DNA from: Candidatus Shapirobacteria bacterium
GTDB lineage: Bacteria; Patescibacteriota; Microgenomatia; UBA12405; UBA6130
DNA length: 7,781 nt
Assembly (NCBI GenBank): GCA_027007615.1
Contig: JALTFB010000040.1
Span: 1 to 7,781, forward strand
Direction: 5' to 3'
The notes under the pieces are model-generated. The model made no database searches, had not been told where the DNA came from, and saw nothing but the letters and a program-made list of their open reading frames with translations. A program made the position numbers and the translations under genes. Below, piece after piece: positions 1 to 7,307 of this stretch (position 1 is the first letter of the stretch; every line of letters begins with the position of its first letter).

Positions 1-1070
<1,070 letters not shown>

Positions 1071-1095
1071 AATTATCGCTTTATTCTTGGATTAA

Positions 1096-1209
1096 ATCTT
1101 CCGGTCATTTGAGCAAAGTGGAACCGCTCCTTCCCATTCCGAACAGGAAAGCGAAACGCTTTAGCGCCAACGATACCCGCAAGGGGAAAATAGGTCATGG
1201 CCGGAAGAT
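1096..1209 (+). rRNA. rrf: 5S ribosomal RNA
   Basis: This is the 5S rRNA of the large-subunit central protuberance, about 114 nt. The terminal helix pairs ATCTTCCGG (1096-1104) with CCGGAAGAT (1201-1209) and can extend by two more A-T pairs. Internal hallmarks are the loop-C segment CCCATTCCGAACAGGAA (1133-1149) and AGCGCCAACGATACC (1163-1177), which match the usual CCATYCCGAACNNGGAA and AGCGCCGATGGTAC patterns. It follows the 23S end by only about 25 bases with no tRNA in between, the ordinary 23S-5S order. The mature ends are inferred from the helix and may be off by one or two bases. Confidence 0.95.
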
Positions 1210-1225
1210 TTTTTTCAAAAAAAAG

Positions 1226-1232
1226 AAAGGAG
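1226..1232 (+). promoter_or_regulatory. Shine-Dalgarno sequence of the S1 gene
   Basis: AAAGGAG lies four bases before the ATG at 1237 and fixes that start. It sits only 17 bases after the 5S 3' end in an A-rich leader, so there is no room for a full promoter between the 5S and this site. Confidence 0.85.
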
Positions 1233-1236
1233 AAAA

Positions 1237-2334
1237 ATGGTCAATGGCAAAAAAAGCAAGAAGATCAGCTCAATGGAAGAGCTGTTAAAAAAAACAAAAT
1301 ATAATCTAAAAGGACTCAAGAAGGGGGAATTCCTTAAAGGGGTAATTTCCGAAAAAAAGAAAAACATTATTTTCATTGATATTGGGGCTAAAACCGAGGG
1401 TATTGTTGGCGGTAAAGAATTAGGCTTAGTGAAAGATTTTGTGGACCAACTGGCGGTTGGTGATGAGGTTACGGCCCAGGTGCGGGTGCCGGAAAATGAG
1501 CGGGGGCAAATCCTGCTTTCGCTGCGGCGGTCGGCGTCAGAAAAAGCCTGGGAGTTTTACCAAGAGAAATTAAAATCGGCGGAGGCGATCAGTGTTTTCG
1601 GCCGGGAAGTGAATAGGGGTGGAGTAGTTGTCAATGCTCCTTACGATTTATTGGGGTTTATTCCCGGTTCGCAGATTGGCAATAAATATGGTTACCGCCC
1701 GGAAAATTTAATTGGCAAGAAGATTGATGTCCGGGTGCTGGAGGTTGATTCTGAAAAAAACCGCCTGGTGCTAAGCGAAAGAATGGTTAGCGAGCCGGAG
1801 GTAGTTGCCGAAGAGCGCAAGCTAATTTCCAAGATGAAGATGGGCCAACAATTTGCCGCCGAGGTGGTAAGGGCGGAGCCGTTTGGGCTTTTCGTGCGTA
1901 TTAACATCGGTGAAAAGAAAGGGATTAAGTTGGAGGGGTTGGTCCACGTTTCCGAAGTTTCTTGGGATAAAGTGGACAACCTGCGGGCGCTTTATAAAGC
2001 CGGCGATAAAGTTAAGGTGGTTCTTTTGCGCAGAGATGAAGGCCGGCTGCAATTTTCTATCAAACGCCTGACTCCCGACCCCTGGATTGATATTGAGAAA
2101 AAATATCCTTATGAAACTCCGATCAAAGGCGTAGTCACGCGGGTAACCAATTTTGGGGCGCTGGTCCGTTTCGAAGCCGGCATAGAAGGGCTGATCCATG
2201 TTAGCAAAATTCCGGCCGGCAGCGAATTTAAAGAGGGAAAGAAAATCAGCTGCTATGTGGAAAAGATCGACAAGGAACACCGCCGGCTTAGCCTGGAATT
2301 ATCGTTAACGAAAAAGCCGTTAATTTATAAGTAA
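1237..2334 (+). CDS. rpsA: 30S ribosomal protein S1, four S1 domains
   Basis: This 365-residue cytoplasmic RNA-binding protein is built from four S1 (OB-fold) repeats, roughly at residues 29-99, 113-183, 201-279 and 293-356, after a lysine-rich N-terminal tail of about 28 residues. Repeats 3 and 4 keep the classic core, for example FGLFVRI...LEGLVHVSEVSW and NFGALVRFEAGIEGLIHVSKI. S1 helps the 30S subunit bind and unfold mRNA at initiation. E. coli S1 has six domains and 557 residues; four-domain forms are usual in many other bacteria, so this is not a truncation. Repeat 3 carries a small insertion (GEKKGIK) before its HVSE strand. The ATG is supported by a strong Shine-Dalgarno sequence. The gene lies 27 bases behind 5S rRNA and 11 bases ahead of efp, so it is probably transcribed by read-through from the rRNA operon. 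Whether this copy is the true ribosomal S1 or an S1-like paralogue cannot be proven here. Confidence 0.9.
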   Translation: MVNGKKSKKISSMEELLKKTKYNLKGLKKGEFLKGVISEKKKNIIFIDIGAKTEGIVGGKELGLVKDFVDQLAVGDEVTAQVRVPENERGQILLSLRRSASEKAWEFYQEKLKSAEAISVFGREVNRGGVVVNAPYDLLGFIPGSQIGNKYGYRPENLIGKKIDVRVLEVDSEKNRLVLSERMVSEPEVVAEERKLISKMKMGQQFAAEVVRAEPFGLFVRINIGEKKGIKLEGLVHVSEVSWDKVDNLRALYKAGDKVKVVLLRRDEGRLQFSIKRLTPDPWIDIEKKYPYETPIKGVVTRVTNFGALVRFEAGIEGLIHVSKIPAGSEFKEGKKISCYVEKIDKEHRRLSLELSLTKKPLIYK

Positions 2335-2335
2335 A

Positions 2336-2342
2336 GAGGGGG
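2336..2342 (+). promoter_or_regulatory. Shine-Dalgarno sequence of the efp gene
   Basis: GAGGGGG sits between the S1 stop codon (2332-2334) and the efp ATG (2346), three bases before the start. It supports efp being translated from the same mRNA as S1. Confidence 0.7.
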
Positions 2343-2345
2343 CAA

Positions 2346-2903
2346 ATGAAAGCGGGCAGTATTGGCAAAGGAATGTTCCTCAATTTTCAAGGCAATTTGG
2401 TTTTGGTGGCGGACAAGGAATTCTTTAATCCCGGCAAAGGCAGCGCTGTAGTGCGCCTGAAATTAAAGAACCTCCAGACCGGCCGCGTCCAGCGCCAGGT
2501 GCTGCGGACCGATGAAACAGTGGAAACAATTGAAGTTGACCATCGTCGCCTCCAATATCTTTATCAGCAAAAAGACAGTTTTGTTTTTATTGATCCCCAC
2601 AGTTATGAACAAGTAGAAGTGCCCGCAAAACATGTGGACAGTCTGAAGGGCTTTTTGAAAACGGGAGAGTCATATTTAATTGCTTTTTACCAACAACAGG
2701 TTTTAACCGTCGAGCCTCCCAAAAAAATGGTTCTGGAAGTGGTTAAAACCCAGCAAGCGGTCAAGGGGGATACGGTAACCGCCGCTACCAAGGAAGCAGT
2801 TTTGGAAACAGGCCTGGTTATTAAGGTGCCCCTTTTTATCAAACAGGGAGAAACAATTTTGGTAAATTGCGAATTGCGGCAATATGTCAGCCGCAAAACA
2901 TAA
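2346..2903 (+). CDS. efp: Elongation factor P
   Basis: EF-P binds between the P and E sites of stalled ribosomes and promotes peptide bonds at consecutive prolines. The 185 residues match the family length (188 in E. coli). The N-terminal KOW-like domain (about 1-62) carries the tip loop NPGKGSAV, with Lys31 at the position modified in E. coli (Lys34). The two OB domains follow (about 65-125 and 128-185), with KGDT at 140-143, a TGLVIKVPLFI strand typical of domain III and a C-terminal YVSR. The family signature GKGSAVVRLKLKNLQTG is nearly canonical. Which enzyme, if any, modifies Lys31 cannot be told, since no modification gene is in the window. The gene follows rpsA by 11 bases with its own Shine-Dalgarno sequence and ends three bases from the stop of the convergent SpoIID-like gene; no intrinsic terminator hairpin is visible between them. 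Confidence 0.95.
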   Translation: MKAGSIGKGMFLNFQGNLVLVADKEFFNPGKGSAVVRLKLKNLQTGRVQRQVLRTDETVETIEVDHRRLQYLYQQKDSFVFIDPHSYEQVEVPAKHVDSLKGFLKTGESYLIAFYQQQVLTVEPPKKMVLEVVKTQQAVKGDTVTAATKEAVLETGLVIKVPLFIKQGETILVNCELRQYVSRKT

Positions 2904-2906
2904 AGC

Positions 2907-4643
2907 TTAATAGCGGATGATATTGAAAAGGCGGGAGGTAAGGTGGATGGCTCCCGGAGCTCGTAGGTTGAAAATATATTTTAAGTCGTTGCCGCTGAAG
3001 GTTAGCGAACCGCGGTTGGTGGCGAATTCTACCTCTTGGGTATAGCCGCCGCTGTTGTAGCGAACGGTAACAGCACTGATGGAAGATACCGCCCCGCCAT
3101 GTTTTTCGGCTTCTCGGCGGACTTGATCGGCGGACCAGGTGTTGGCGACATTGCCCCAGCAGCTATCGGTTTGGGAAAGATGAACGACGCTGCCGCTGTC
3201 ATTTTTATAAATAATCAAGGCATTAACAATATCAGCCATTTCAGATTCGCTTAACCAAGGATTATGGTGGCCGCAAGATTGGCCGTGGCGGTTTTTAAAC
3301 CAACCTTTGTAAAACCAGGGCGAGCCGGCGGTATTTTCGTAGGCTTGGCCGGGCCAACAGGATTGGTTGCCGCATTCGGTATCCCAGAGATTGGGGGTTT
3401 GGTGGCCTAAGGCTTGGTAACTGTAAATAGCGCCTCCGGCAGTGGAAGCGTACCAACTGGAAATAATTTCTTGCGTTTGATTGCTAATTAAAACTTGTCC
3501 TTGGGTTTCGCTGACGGCCCGCCGCCAGGTATCGGGCGGATGGGCTGCTTTGCTTCGGGAGTAAACCTGGCAGTGCTCGCTGGTGCAGATAGCTTTTTTT
3601 ACCGTTGGTGAATTGCGCCGCCAGCCGGTGTAAGCCAAGGCGTAGGTTCGGGCGGCCACCGCTTGGGCTTTTAGGGCTTCAAAGCCTCCCTTGTCACCCC
3701 AGCCGGACGGCATTTCGGCGATGCCCCAGAGATAGTTGTTTTCAAAAGGCAAGCTGCCAACGGTGGTGGCGATGCTGGCTGGCGGATTAATCTTTTCTAA
3801 GCGCACATTGCCATAATAAGCTTGCAGAATTTGTTGGTAATTTTGGCCCTTTTTAGCCCGGCCGTAGGCGCCATATTGGCTCATTCCCTTGCGATGGGGG
3901 GCGCCGAAAGAAAAGCCGGCGAAGGCGGGCCGGGAGCCGGGGGCGCAAAAGTTAGCGCTGCCCGGCGGCCCGGCGCAGGCAGCTAAAACCGGCGGGGTCT
4001 CGCCTACGGAGGTGGCAAACATTTCCGTTTTTAGCCGCAAAAGCTCTTCTTGCTTTTGGGTCAGCTGGGCGCGGTAACGATGGGCTTTGCTGATTTCTCC
4101 GGCAAGGAAGAAAGCTCTTTTTTGGAATTTGCTTTGAAGTCGGGCCAGTTGCTTTTTTTCCGCCTTTAACTTTAAGCCCTGCCGATTCAGCTGTTGCAAG
4201 TCTGTGGCTACTTGGCGGATAGTTTGGCGGTCTTGGTATAGCACCGCCTGATACCAGCCAAATTGGAAAACAAGCTCCTGCGGCGAATGGCTGCTTAAAA
4301 CCATTTCCAAAGGAGAAAACTTTTTTAGATTAATATAATAGCGGCGCGTCTTTTGCCCGAGAACAATTTTTTTAACGGCCAAATCGGCCTCTTTGTCCAA
4401 TAATTGCCGGTCCAGTTGCCGCATCATTTGCTGAATTTGGCCAATTTGCCGCCGGCTGGCTTTAATTTTCGCTTGCAACTGAGAGTATTCGCTTTCAAGG
4501 GGAGCAAGGGCTTTGGCCAGCAAATTCAGCGAATGCTGGATATTGGCTAATTGTTTGTCGATAGATTCGGCCCGGACAGGCCGCAGCATCCCGCTAAAAA
4601 GGAAGGCGGCGGCTAAAAATAGCCATAGAAATCGGTGTTTCAT
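2907..4643 (-). CDS. Exported coiled-coil SpoIID/LytB-domain protein, likely peptidoglycan lytic enzyme
   Basis: This 578-residue protein has a signal peptide (residues 1-25, likely cut after VRA), a long charged coiled coil (about 27-210), a Pro/Gly linker (about 215-245) and a SpoIID/LytB domain (about 245-575). Motifs of the domain are HRKGMSQYGAYGRAKKGQ (250-267), the core LWGIAEMPSGWG with Glu310 at the family's catalytic glutamate, FEALKAQAVAARTYAL (321-336), CTSEHCQVY (353-361) and SSWYASTAGG (395-404). SpoIID enzymes are lytic transglycosylases that cleave stripped glycan strands during sporulation, but LytB-type relatives occur widely in non-sporulating bacteria, so a general wall-remodelling role is inferred. 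The coiled coil recalls the N-terminal regions of PcsB/CwlO/EnvC, which control other wall hydrolases. Eight cysteines in an exported protein suggest disulfides or metal binding; CTSEHC resembles the zinc site described in clostridial SpoIID. No Shine-Dalgarno sequence precedes the ATG, and a CATAAT box lies just upstream. Confidence 0.88.
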   Translation of the reverse strand: MKHRFLWLFLAAAFLFSGMLRPVRAESIDKQLANIQHSLNLLAKALAPLESEYSQLQAKIKASRRQIGQIQQMMRQLDRQLLDKEADLAVKKIVLGQKTRRYYINLKKFSPLEMVLSSHSPQELVFQFGWYQAVLYQDRQTIRQVATDLQQLNRQGLKLKAEKKQLARLQSKFQKRAFFLAGEISKAHRYRAQLTQKQEELLRLKTEMFATSVGETPPVLAACAGPPGSANFCAPGSRPAFAGFSFGAPHRKGMSQYGAYGRAKKGQNYQQILQAYYGNVRLEKINPPASIATTVGSLPFENNYLWGIAEMPSGWGDKGGFEALKAQAVAARTYALAYTGWRRNSPTVKKAICTSEHCQVYSRSKAAHPPDTWRRAVSETQGQVLISNQTQEIISSWYASTAGGAIYSYQALGHQTPNLWDTECGNQSCWPGQAYENTAGSPWFYKGWFKNRHGQSCGHHNPWLSESEMADIVNALIIYKNDSGSVVHLSQTDSCWGNVANTWSADQVRREAEKHGGAVSSISAVTVRYNSGGYTQEVEFATNRGSLTFSGNDLKYIFNLRAPGAIHLTSRLFNIIRY

Positions 4644-4648
4644 GTCTT

Positions 4649-4654
4649 ATTATG
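4649..4654 (-). promoter_or_regulatory. Possible -10 element of the SpoIID-like gene
   Basis: On the minus strand CATAAT is followed by five bases (AAGAC) and then the ATG at 4643, so transcription would start at or next to the start codon. No good -35 hexamer is seen at 16-19 bases, and the region overlaps the rnpB promoter on the other strand. The call is weak on its own; it gains support from the same arrangement at the HU gene. Confidence 0.4.
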
Positions 4655-4676
4655 GCATTTTTAGGCAACAATTTTG

Positions 4677-4682
4677 TATAAT
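4677..4682 (+). promoter_or_regulatory. -10 element of the RNase P RNA promoter
   Basis: A consensus TATAAT lies six bases (AGAATA) before A4689, exactly the spacing for transcription to begin at the first base ahead of the P1 helix of RNase P RNA. The -35 region is poor: ATGGCA at 4652-4657 with a 19-base spacer is the best candidate. The agreement between predicted start and RNA 5' end makes the -10 convincing. Confidence 0.75.
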
Positions 4683-4688
4683 AGAATA

Positions 4689-4982
4689 ACCCTGGGGATG
4701 GTGGCCGGCCTATTAAGGCAGGAAAGTCCGGACTCCAGAAGGCAACGATGACCTGGGAAACCAGGCTCTCTCCGTAAGGAGGGCAAGAAGGGCCACAGAG
4801 ACGAGCTCCGGCGTAATGCCGGAGGTGAAACGAGGTTAAAGGTAACTTTAGCCAAGTCTAAAAGGCGCGGCAACCCTCTCGGGAGCAATCTTAAACCAGC
4901 TTTGGCGCCTTCTCATAAGAAGCTGGGTAAAGAGCAAAGAAAGATGGCCACCCTCGACAGAATTCGGCTTATGTCCCCAGGG
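4689..4982 (+). ncRNA. rnpB: RNase P RNA (catalytic subunit), bacterial class A type
   Basis: This is the ribozyme that removes 5' leaders from pre-tRNAs. The P1 helix pairs CCCTGGGGA (4690-4698) with TCCCCAGGG (4974-4982). Conserved regions follow in order: AGGAAAGTCCGGACTCC (4720-4736, the 5' strand of P4), CCACAGAGACGAG (4793-4805), a GGTGAAACGAGGTTAAAGG stretch (4824-4842), GGCAACCCTCTCGGGAGCAA (4869-4888) and ACAGAATTCGGCTTAT (4956-4971, the 3' strand of P4). The length of about 294 nt is short for class A (377 in E. coli). The P15 stem (4896-4902/4920-4926) closes a 17-base loop without a recognisable P16/P17, and no GGU tRNA-CCA-binding motif is evident there. A consensus TATAAT lies just upstream. 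The 3' end touches the stop codon of the convergent AI-2E gene, and the T-rich tract 4983-4991 that could aid termination is the complement of that gene's last codons. Confidence 0.95.
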
Positions 4983-5975
4983 TTATTTTTTATCCAGAGA
5001 AAACCATTCAGATAATAAAGTTTCCAAGATTAAATAACTGGGAACGGCTATAACCATGCCTATGATTCCCATCAAAGTGACTCCGATAGCCAAAACAAGA
5101 AGGGTAATCACGGGGTTGACACCGGTAACCTTATTCATAATTCGGGGCACGATAAGGTTATTTTCCAGCTGCTGAACTAAAAAGCACCAGGCGGCCACCA
5201 CCAGGGCGGTTAACGGTGAAATGGCCAAGCCAAAGAATATAGCCGGAACGGCTGCCATGACGGGGCCAATATTGGGAATTATTTCCAAAAAGCCGGCCAA
5301 AATGCCTAAAGCTAGAGCAAAACGTAAATTTAAAGCTAAAAAGCCCAGATATGATAAGCTGCCGACAATAAACATAAGCATTAATTCCGCCCTAATCCAA
5401 CCTCCCAAGCGGTGCTCAAGCTTAGAAATAATTCGCTGGCCCTTGGCTACTCCCTTTTCCCCGAAAAAACTAAAAAGATAGCGATCAAGCCGTTTATGCT
5501 CAAGGAGAAGGTAGAAGCTAATTACTAAAATGCCCAAGATGTTAACAATATTGGTAAGCACATCAATTGTCAACTTAATCAAATTAGCCGAAAGATTAGA
5601 AGCTTCTTGATGTAATTTTTCCCTGACAATTTGCGAGGCATCAATCCCCAAAATATGAACAGGATGGTTAAGGAAAGGCAAGGAAATAGTCAATTCGCTT
5701 ATTTGGCTTAGCAAAGGGGGAATTAATCCGGCCAAAATGGCCACCAGCAAAATGACGACTAGCAAGTAGAGCAGCAAAGCGGCCAGCCATCGCGGCAGGT
5801 GCCAGCGTTCCAACCTTTCGACGGTGGGATTCAAAACGCCGACTAAGACCAGGGCGATAAAAAGCCCCATGATAACGGTGCGGATTTGATAGAGGAACCA
5901 ACATAAAAAAAGGAAGAGGACGGTAAAAATGATGGTCCGATGGGAGATTTCTATCCGGAGTGTTTTTTCCCTCAT
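4983..5975 (-). CDS. AI-2E family transporter (membrane permease)
   Basis: This polytopic inner-membrane protein has 330 residues, a normal length for the family (PF01594). Hydrophobic segments fall at about 12-29, 32-49, 62-90, 138-158, 198-228, 230-250, 253-270 and 286-320, with a hydrophilic stretch (about 100-135) after the third as is usual. The conserved C-terminal half is clear: GFLEIIPNIGPVMAAVPA (228-245), QQLENNLIVPRIMNKVTG (268-285) and GIIGMVIAVPSYLI (303-316). The family is named for E. coli TqsA, linked to autoinducer-2 export, but members also include Na+/H+ antiporters and many of unknown substrate; this one should not be taken as an AI-2 exporter. The ATG at 5975 has no Shine-Dalgarno sequence; a TATAAA box lies six bases upstream, suggesting a leaderless start. 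It follows the miaA stop by 23 bases on the same strand, and its own stop abuts rnpB. Confidence 0.92.
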   Translation of the reverse strand: MREKTLRIEISHRTIIFTVLFLFLCWFLYQIRTVIMGLFIALVLVGVLNPTVERLERWHLPRWLAALLLYLLVVILLVAILAGLIPPLLSQISELTISLPFLNHPVHILGIDASQIVREKLHQEASNLSANLIKLTIDVLTNIVNILGILVISFYLLLEHKRLDRYLFSFFGEKGVAKGQRIISKLEHRLGGWIRAELMLMFIVGSLSYLGFLALNLRFALALGILAGFLEIIPNIGPVMAAVPAIFFGLAISPLTALVVAAWCFLVQQLENNLIVPRIMNKVTGVNPVITLLVLAIGVTLMGIIGMVIAVPSYLILETLLSEWFSLDKK

Positions 5976-5981
5976 AATATT

Positions 5982-5987
5982 TTTATA
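5982..5987 (-). promoter_or_regulatory. Possible -10 element of the AI-2E transporter gene
   Basis: On the minus strand TATAAA (inside the longer TATTATAAAAATATT) is followed by six bases and then the ATG at 5975, which would make the mRNA leaderless. No convincing -35 hexamer is visible at 16-18 bases, so the gene may also be read from upstream. AT-rich sequence alone could produce this box. Confidence 0.45.
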
Positions 5988-5998
5988 ATAGCATGTTT

Positions 5999-6988
5999 CT
6001 ATAATGGCTGTAAGTAGTCGTTAATCTGCGCGATCTTTAATTTTTTCGCGTTGAACCAATGAAAGCGATCATCATTCCGGAACCAAAGGCGTTGCCGCCG
6101 CGCATAAGCAATTTCGTCGCGCTGCCAAAGGCTAACGGTTTCTTTCAATGAAGCTTGCCCGGTAAAAAAATCTTTCCACTCGCGGTAGGCCAAGCTATTG
6201 AGCCCCGGCATTGTCCAATCATAACCCTGTTCAAATAATTTGCTAATTTCCGGCAATAAGCCGGATTCCAATCTTTGCGCTATTCTCAGTCGTATTAATT
6301 TTTTGATCATTTCCCAATCGCTGAAAAGCCCTATTCCTCGGATGATTATCGATTTATCGATAAACTTTTTTCTTTTTAGGGGCAAGTGGCGGCGTTGCGT
6401 TTTGGCAATTTCCAGGCTTCTAATTAAACGGCGCTTGTTCTGGCGATCGGAATCATTTAGTTCTTGCCATCGTTTGAGCCAACGCTTTTTCAATTTTTGT
6501 TGCAGTGCGGATAGAGGCAGTTTTTCCCAAGCTTGCCGCTGCCGCCAATCGGTTTGGCTTTGGCCATTAAAATCGCTAATGCCATCAATGAGAACCTTAA
6601 TGTAAAAGGCGCTGCCACCGACAATTATGGCCCGCCGGCCGGCTTGCAGAGCATTTTTAACCAGCCAGCCGGCGGCTTGGCTCCATTTAACGGCATTAAA
6701 TTTTTGCCGGGGAGAAATGAGATCTAATAGCCAGATGCGAGGACCGCCGGGTAATTGCCAGTATCCCCAATGGCATTTTAGCAAGGCTAACGACGACGGC
6801 AGTTTTTTCTTAATGAAACGGCTCCCGGATGGCAGGTCTTTGCCGGTGCCAATATTTAAATCGCGATAAATTTGCCGTGAATCGGCGGAAATAATATCAC
6901 TAGGCTGTTTTTGGGTTAATTGCAGTGCTAGGGAAGTTTTTCCCACCGCCGTGGGCCCGTAAATAATGGGCAAAATATTATTAACCAC
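5999..6988 (-). CDS. miaA: tRNA dimethylallyltransferase (A37 prenylation)
   Basis: MiaA transfers a dimethylallyl group from DMAPP to N6 of adenosine 37 in tRNAs that read U-starting codons, stabilising weak codon-anticodon pairs. Counted from a GTG start at 6988 it has 329 residues, near the usual 300-320. Motifs are the P-loop GPTAVGKT (11-18), ISADSRQIYRDLNIGTGKD (33-51, with the probable catalytic Asp36), VGGSAFYIK (123-131), NDSDRQNKRRLIRSLEI (178-194) and YARRQRLWFRND (295-306). The frame is open up to an ATG at 7123, but that would overlap the HU gene by about 130 bases with sequence unlike any MiaA N-terminus, so the GTG six residues before the conserved beta-strand is preferred. It lies five bases past the HU stop with no Shine-Dalgarno sequence, suggesting translational coupling. 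One oddity is that the usual PHxLID segment reads PRIWLLD, without its histidine. Confidence 0.9.
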   Translation of the reverse strand: MVNNILPIIYGPTAVGKTSLALQLTQKQPSDIISADSRQIYRDLNIGTGKDLPSGSRFIKKKLPSSLALLKCHWGYWQLPGGPRIWLLDLISPRQKFNAVKWSQAAGWLVKNALQAGRRAIIVGGSAFYIKVLIDGISDFNGQSQTDWRQRQAWEKLPLSALQQKLKKRWLKRWQELNDSDRQNKRRLIRSLEIAKTQRRHLPLKRKKFIDKSIIIRGIGLFSDWEMIKKLIRLRIAQRLESGLLPEISKLFEQGYDWTMPGLNSLAYREWKDFFTGQASLKETVSLWQRDEIAYARRQRLWFRNDDRFHWFNAKKLKIAQINDYLQPL

Positions 6989-6993
6989 TTTGC

Positions 6994-7272
6994 TTAACGA
7001 ACTTGGCGCTTTAGCTTGCTGCCGGGAGTAAAGCGCGGCATGCGCCGAGCGGCAATTTTCTTTTTGGTTTTGGTCTTGCCGCCGATGGGCAGAACCATTT
7101 TCTCTTGGAAAAGCCGCGTCCAAAATACGCCAAAACCTGCCAGCTTTACCCGATCTCCCCGAGATAGAGCTTTACCAATTTCCTCGAGGAAGGAATCGAT
7201 AAAAATTCTCGCCGTTTTACGGCTGACCTTTAGGCGGTTAGAAATAATGCCGGCAAAATCACTTTTCTTCAT
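6994..7272 (-). CDS. HU/IHF-family DNA-binding protein
   Basis: This is a small basic nucleoid protein of 92 residues, the family length (about 90). The N-terminal helical body (1-40) is followed by the signature GDRVKLAGFGVFWTR (39-53), the DNA-embracing arm (about 54-76) and the closing RFTPGSKLKRQV (80-91). HU dimers bend and wrap DNA with little sequence specificity. The arm is atypical: the usual RNPxTGE turn reads LPIGGKT, keeping the proline (Pro62) that would intercalate in DNA but losing the RN, and is followed by a run of basic residues (KTKTKKKIAARR, 66-77). The ATG is fixed by family alignment and by a consensus promoter ending six bases upstream; no Shine-Dalgarno sequence exists. 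It lies between rny (24 bases upstream) and miaA (five bases downstream). Whether it is HU, IHF-like or a specialised relative cannot be decided. Confidence 0.92.
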   Translation of the reverse strand: MKKSDFAGIISNRLKVSRKTARIFIDSFLEEIGKALSRGDRVKLAGFGVFWTRLFQEKMVLPIGGKTKTKKKIAARRMPRFTPGSKLKRQVR

Positions 7273-7278
7273 AATCTA

Positions 7279-7307
7279 ATTATATGGGTCTTTGCCTTAA
7301 CTGTCAA
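7279..7307 (-). promoter_or_regulatory. Consensus sigma70-type promoter of the HU gene, leaderless start predicted
   Basis: On the minus strand a perfect TTGACA (7307-7302) is separated by exactly 17 bases from a perfect TATAAT (7284-7279). Six bases (TAGATT) then lead to the A of the HU ATG at 7272, the expected +1 position. The -35 box lies within the last codons of the RNase Y gene. This is the strongest promoter match in the window and should also feed miaA. Confidence 0.88.

Noticed and set aside
1201..1215. 5S terminal helix plus seven T as an intrinsic terminator
   Set aside because: The helix encloses the whole 5S rather than a short loop, and the next gene has no other visible promoter. 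Partial termination remains possible.
1822..2280. 152-codon frame antisense to the S1 gene
   Set aside because: It is a shadow of a well-supported S1 gene, with no start signal or recognisable domain.
4661..4888. 75-codon frame on the minus strand across RNase P RNA
   Set aside because: The region is the RNase P RNA with its conserved elements; no family match.
6240..6605. 121-codon plus-strand frame within miaA, and others at 6533-6869
   Set aside because: Antisense shadows of miaA with no independent support.
5999..7123. miaA starting at the ATG at 7123 (374 residues)
   Set aside because: The extra N-terminus would be the HU gene read in another frame and resembles no MiaA; the GTG at 6988 fits family length and gene spacing.
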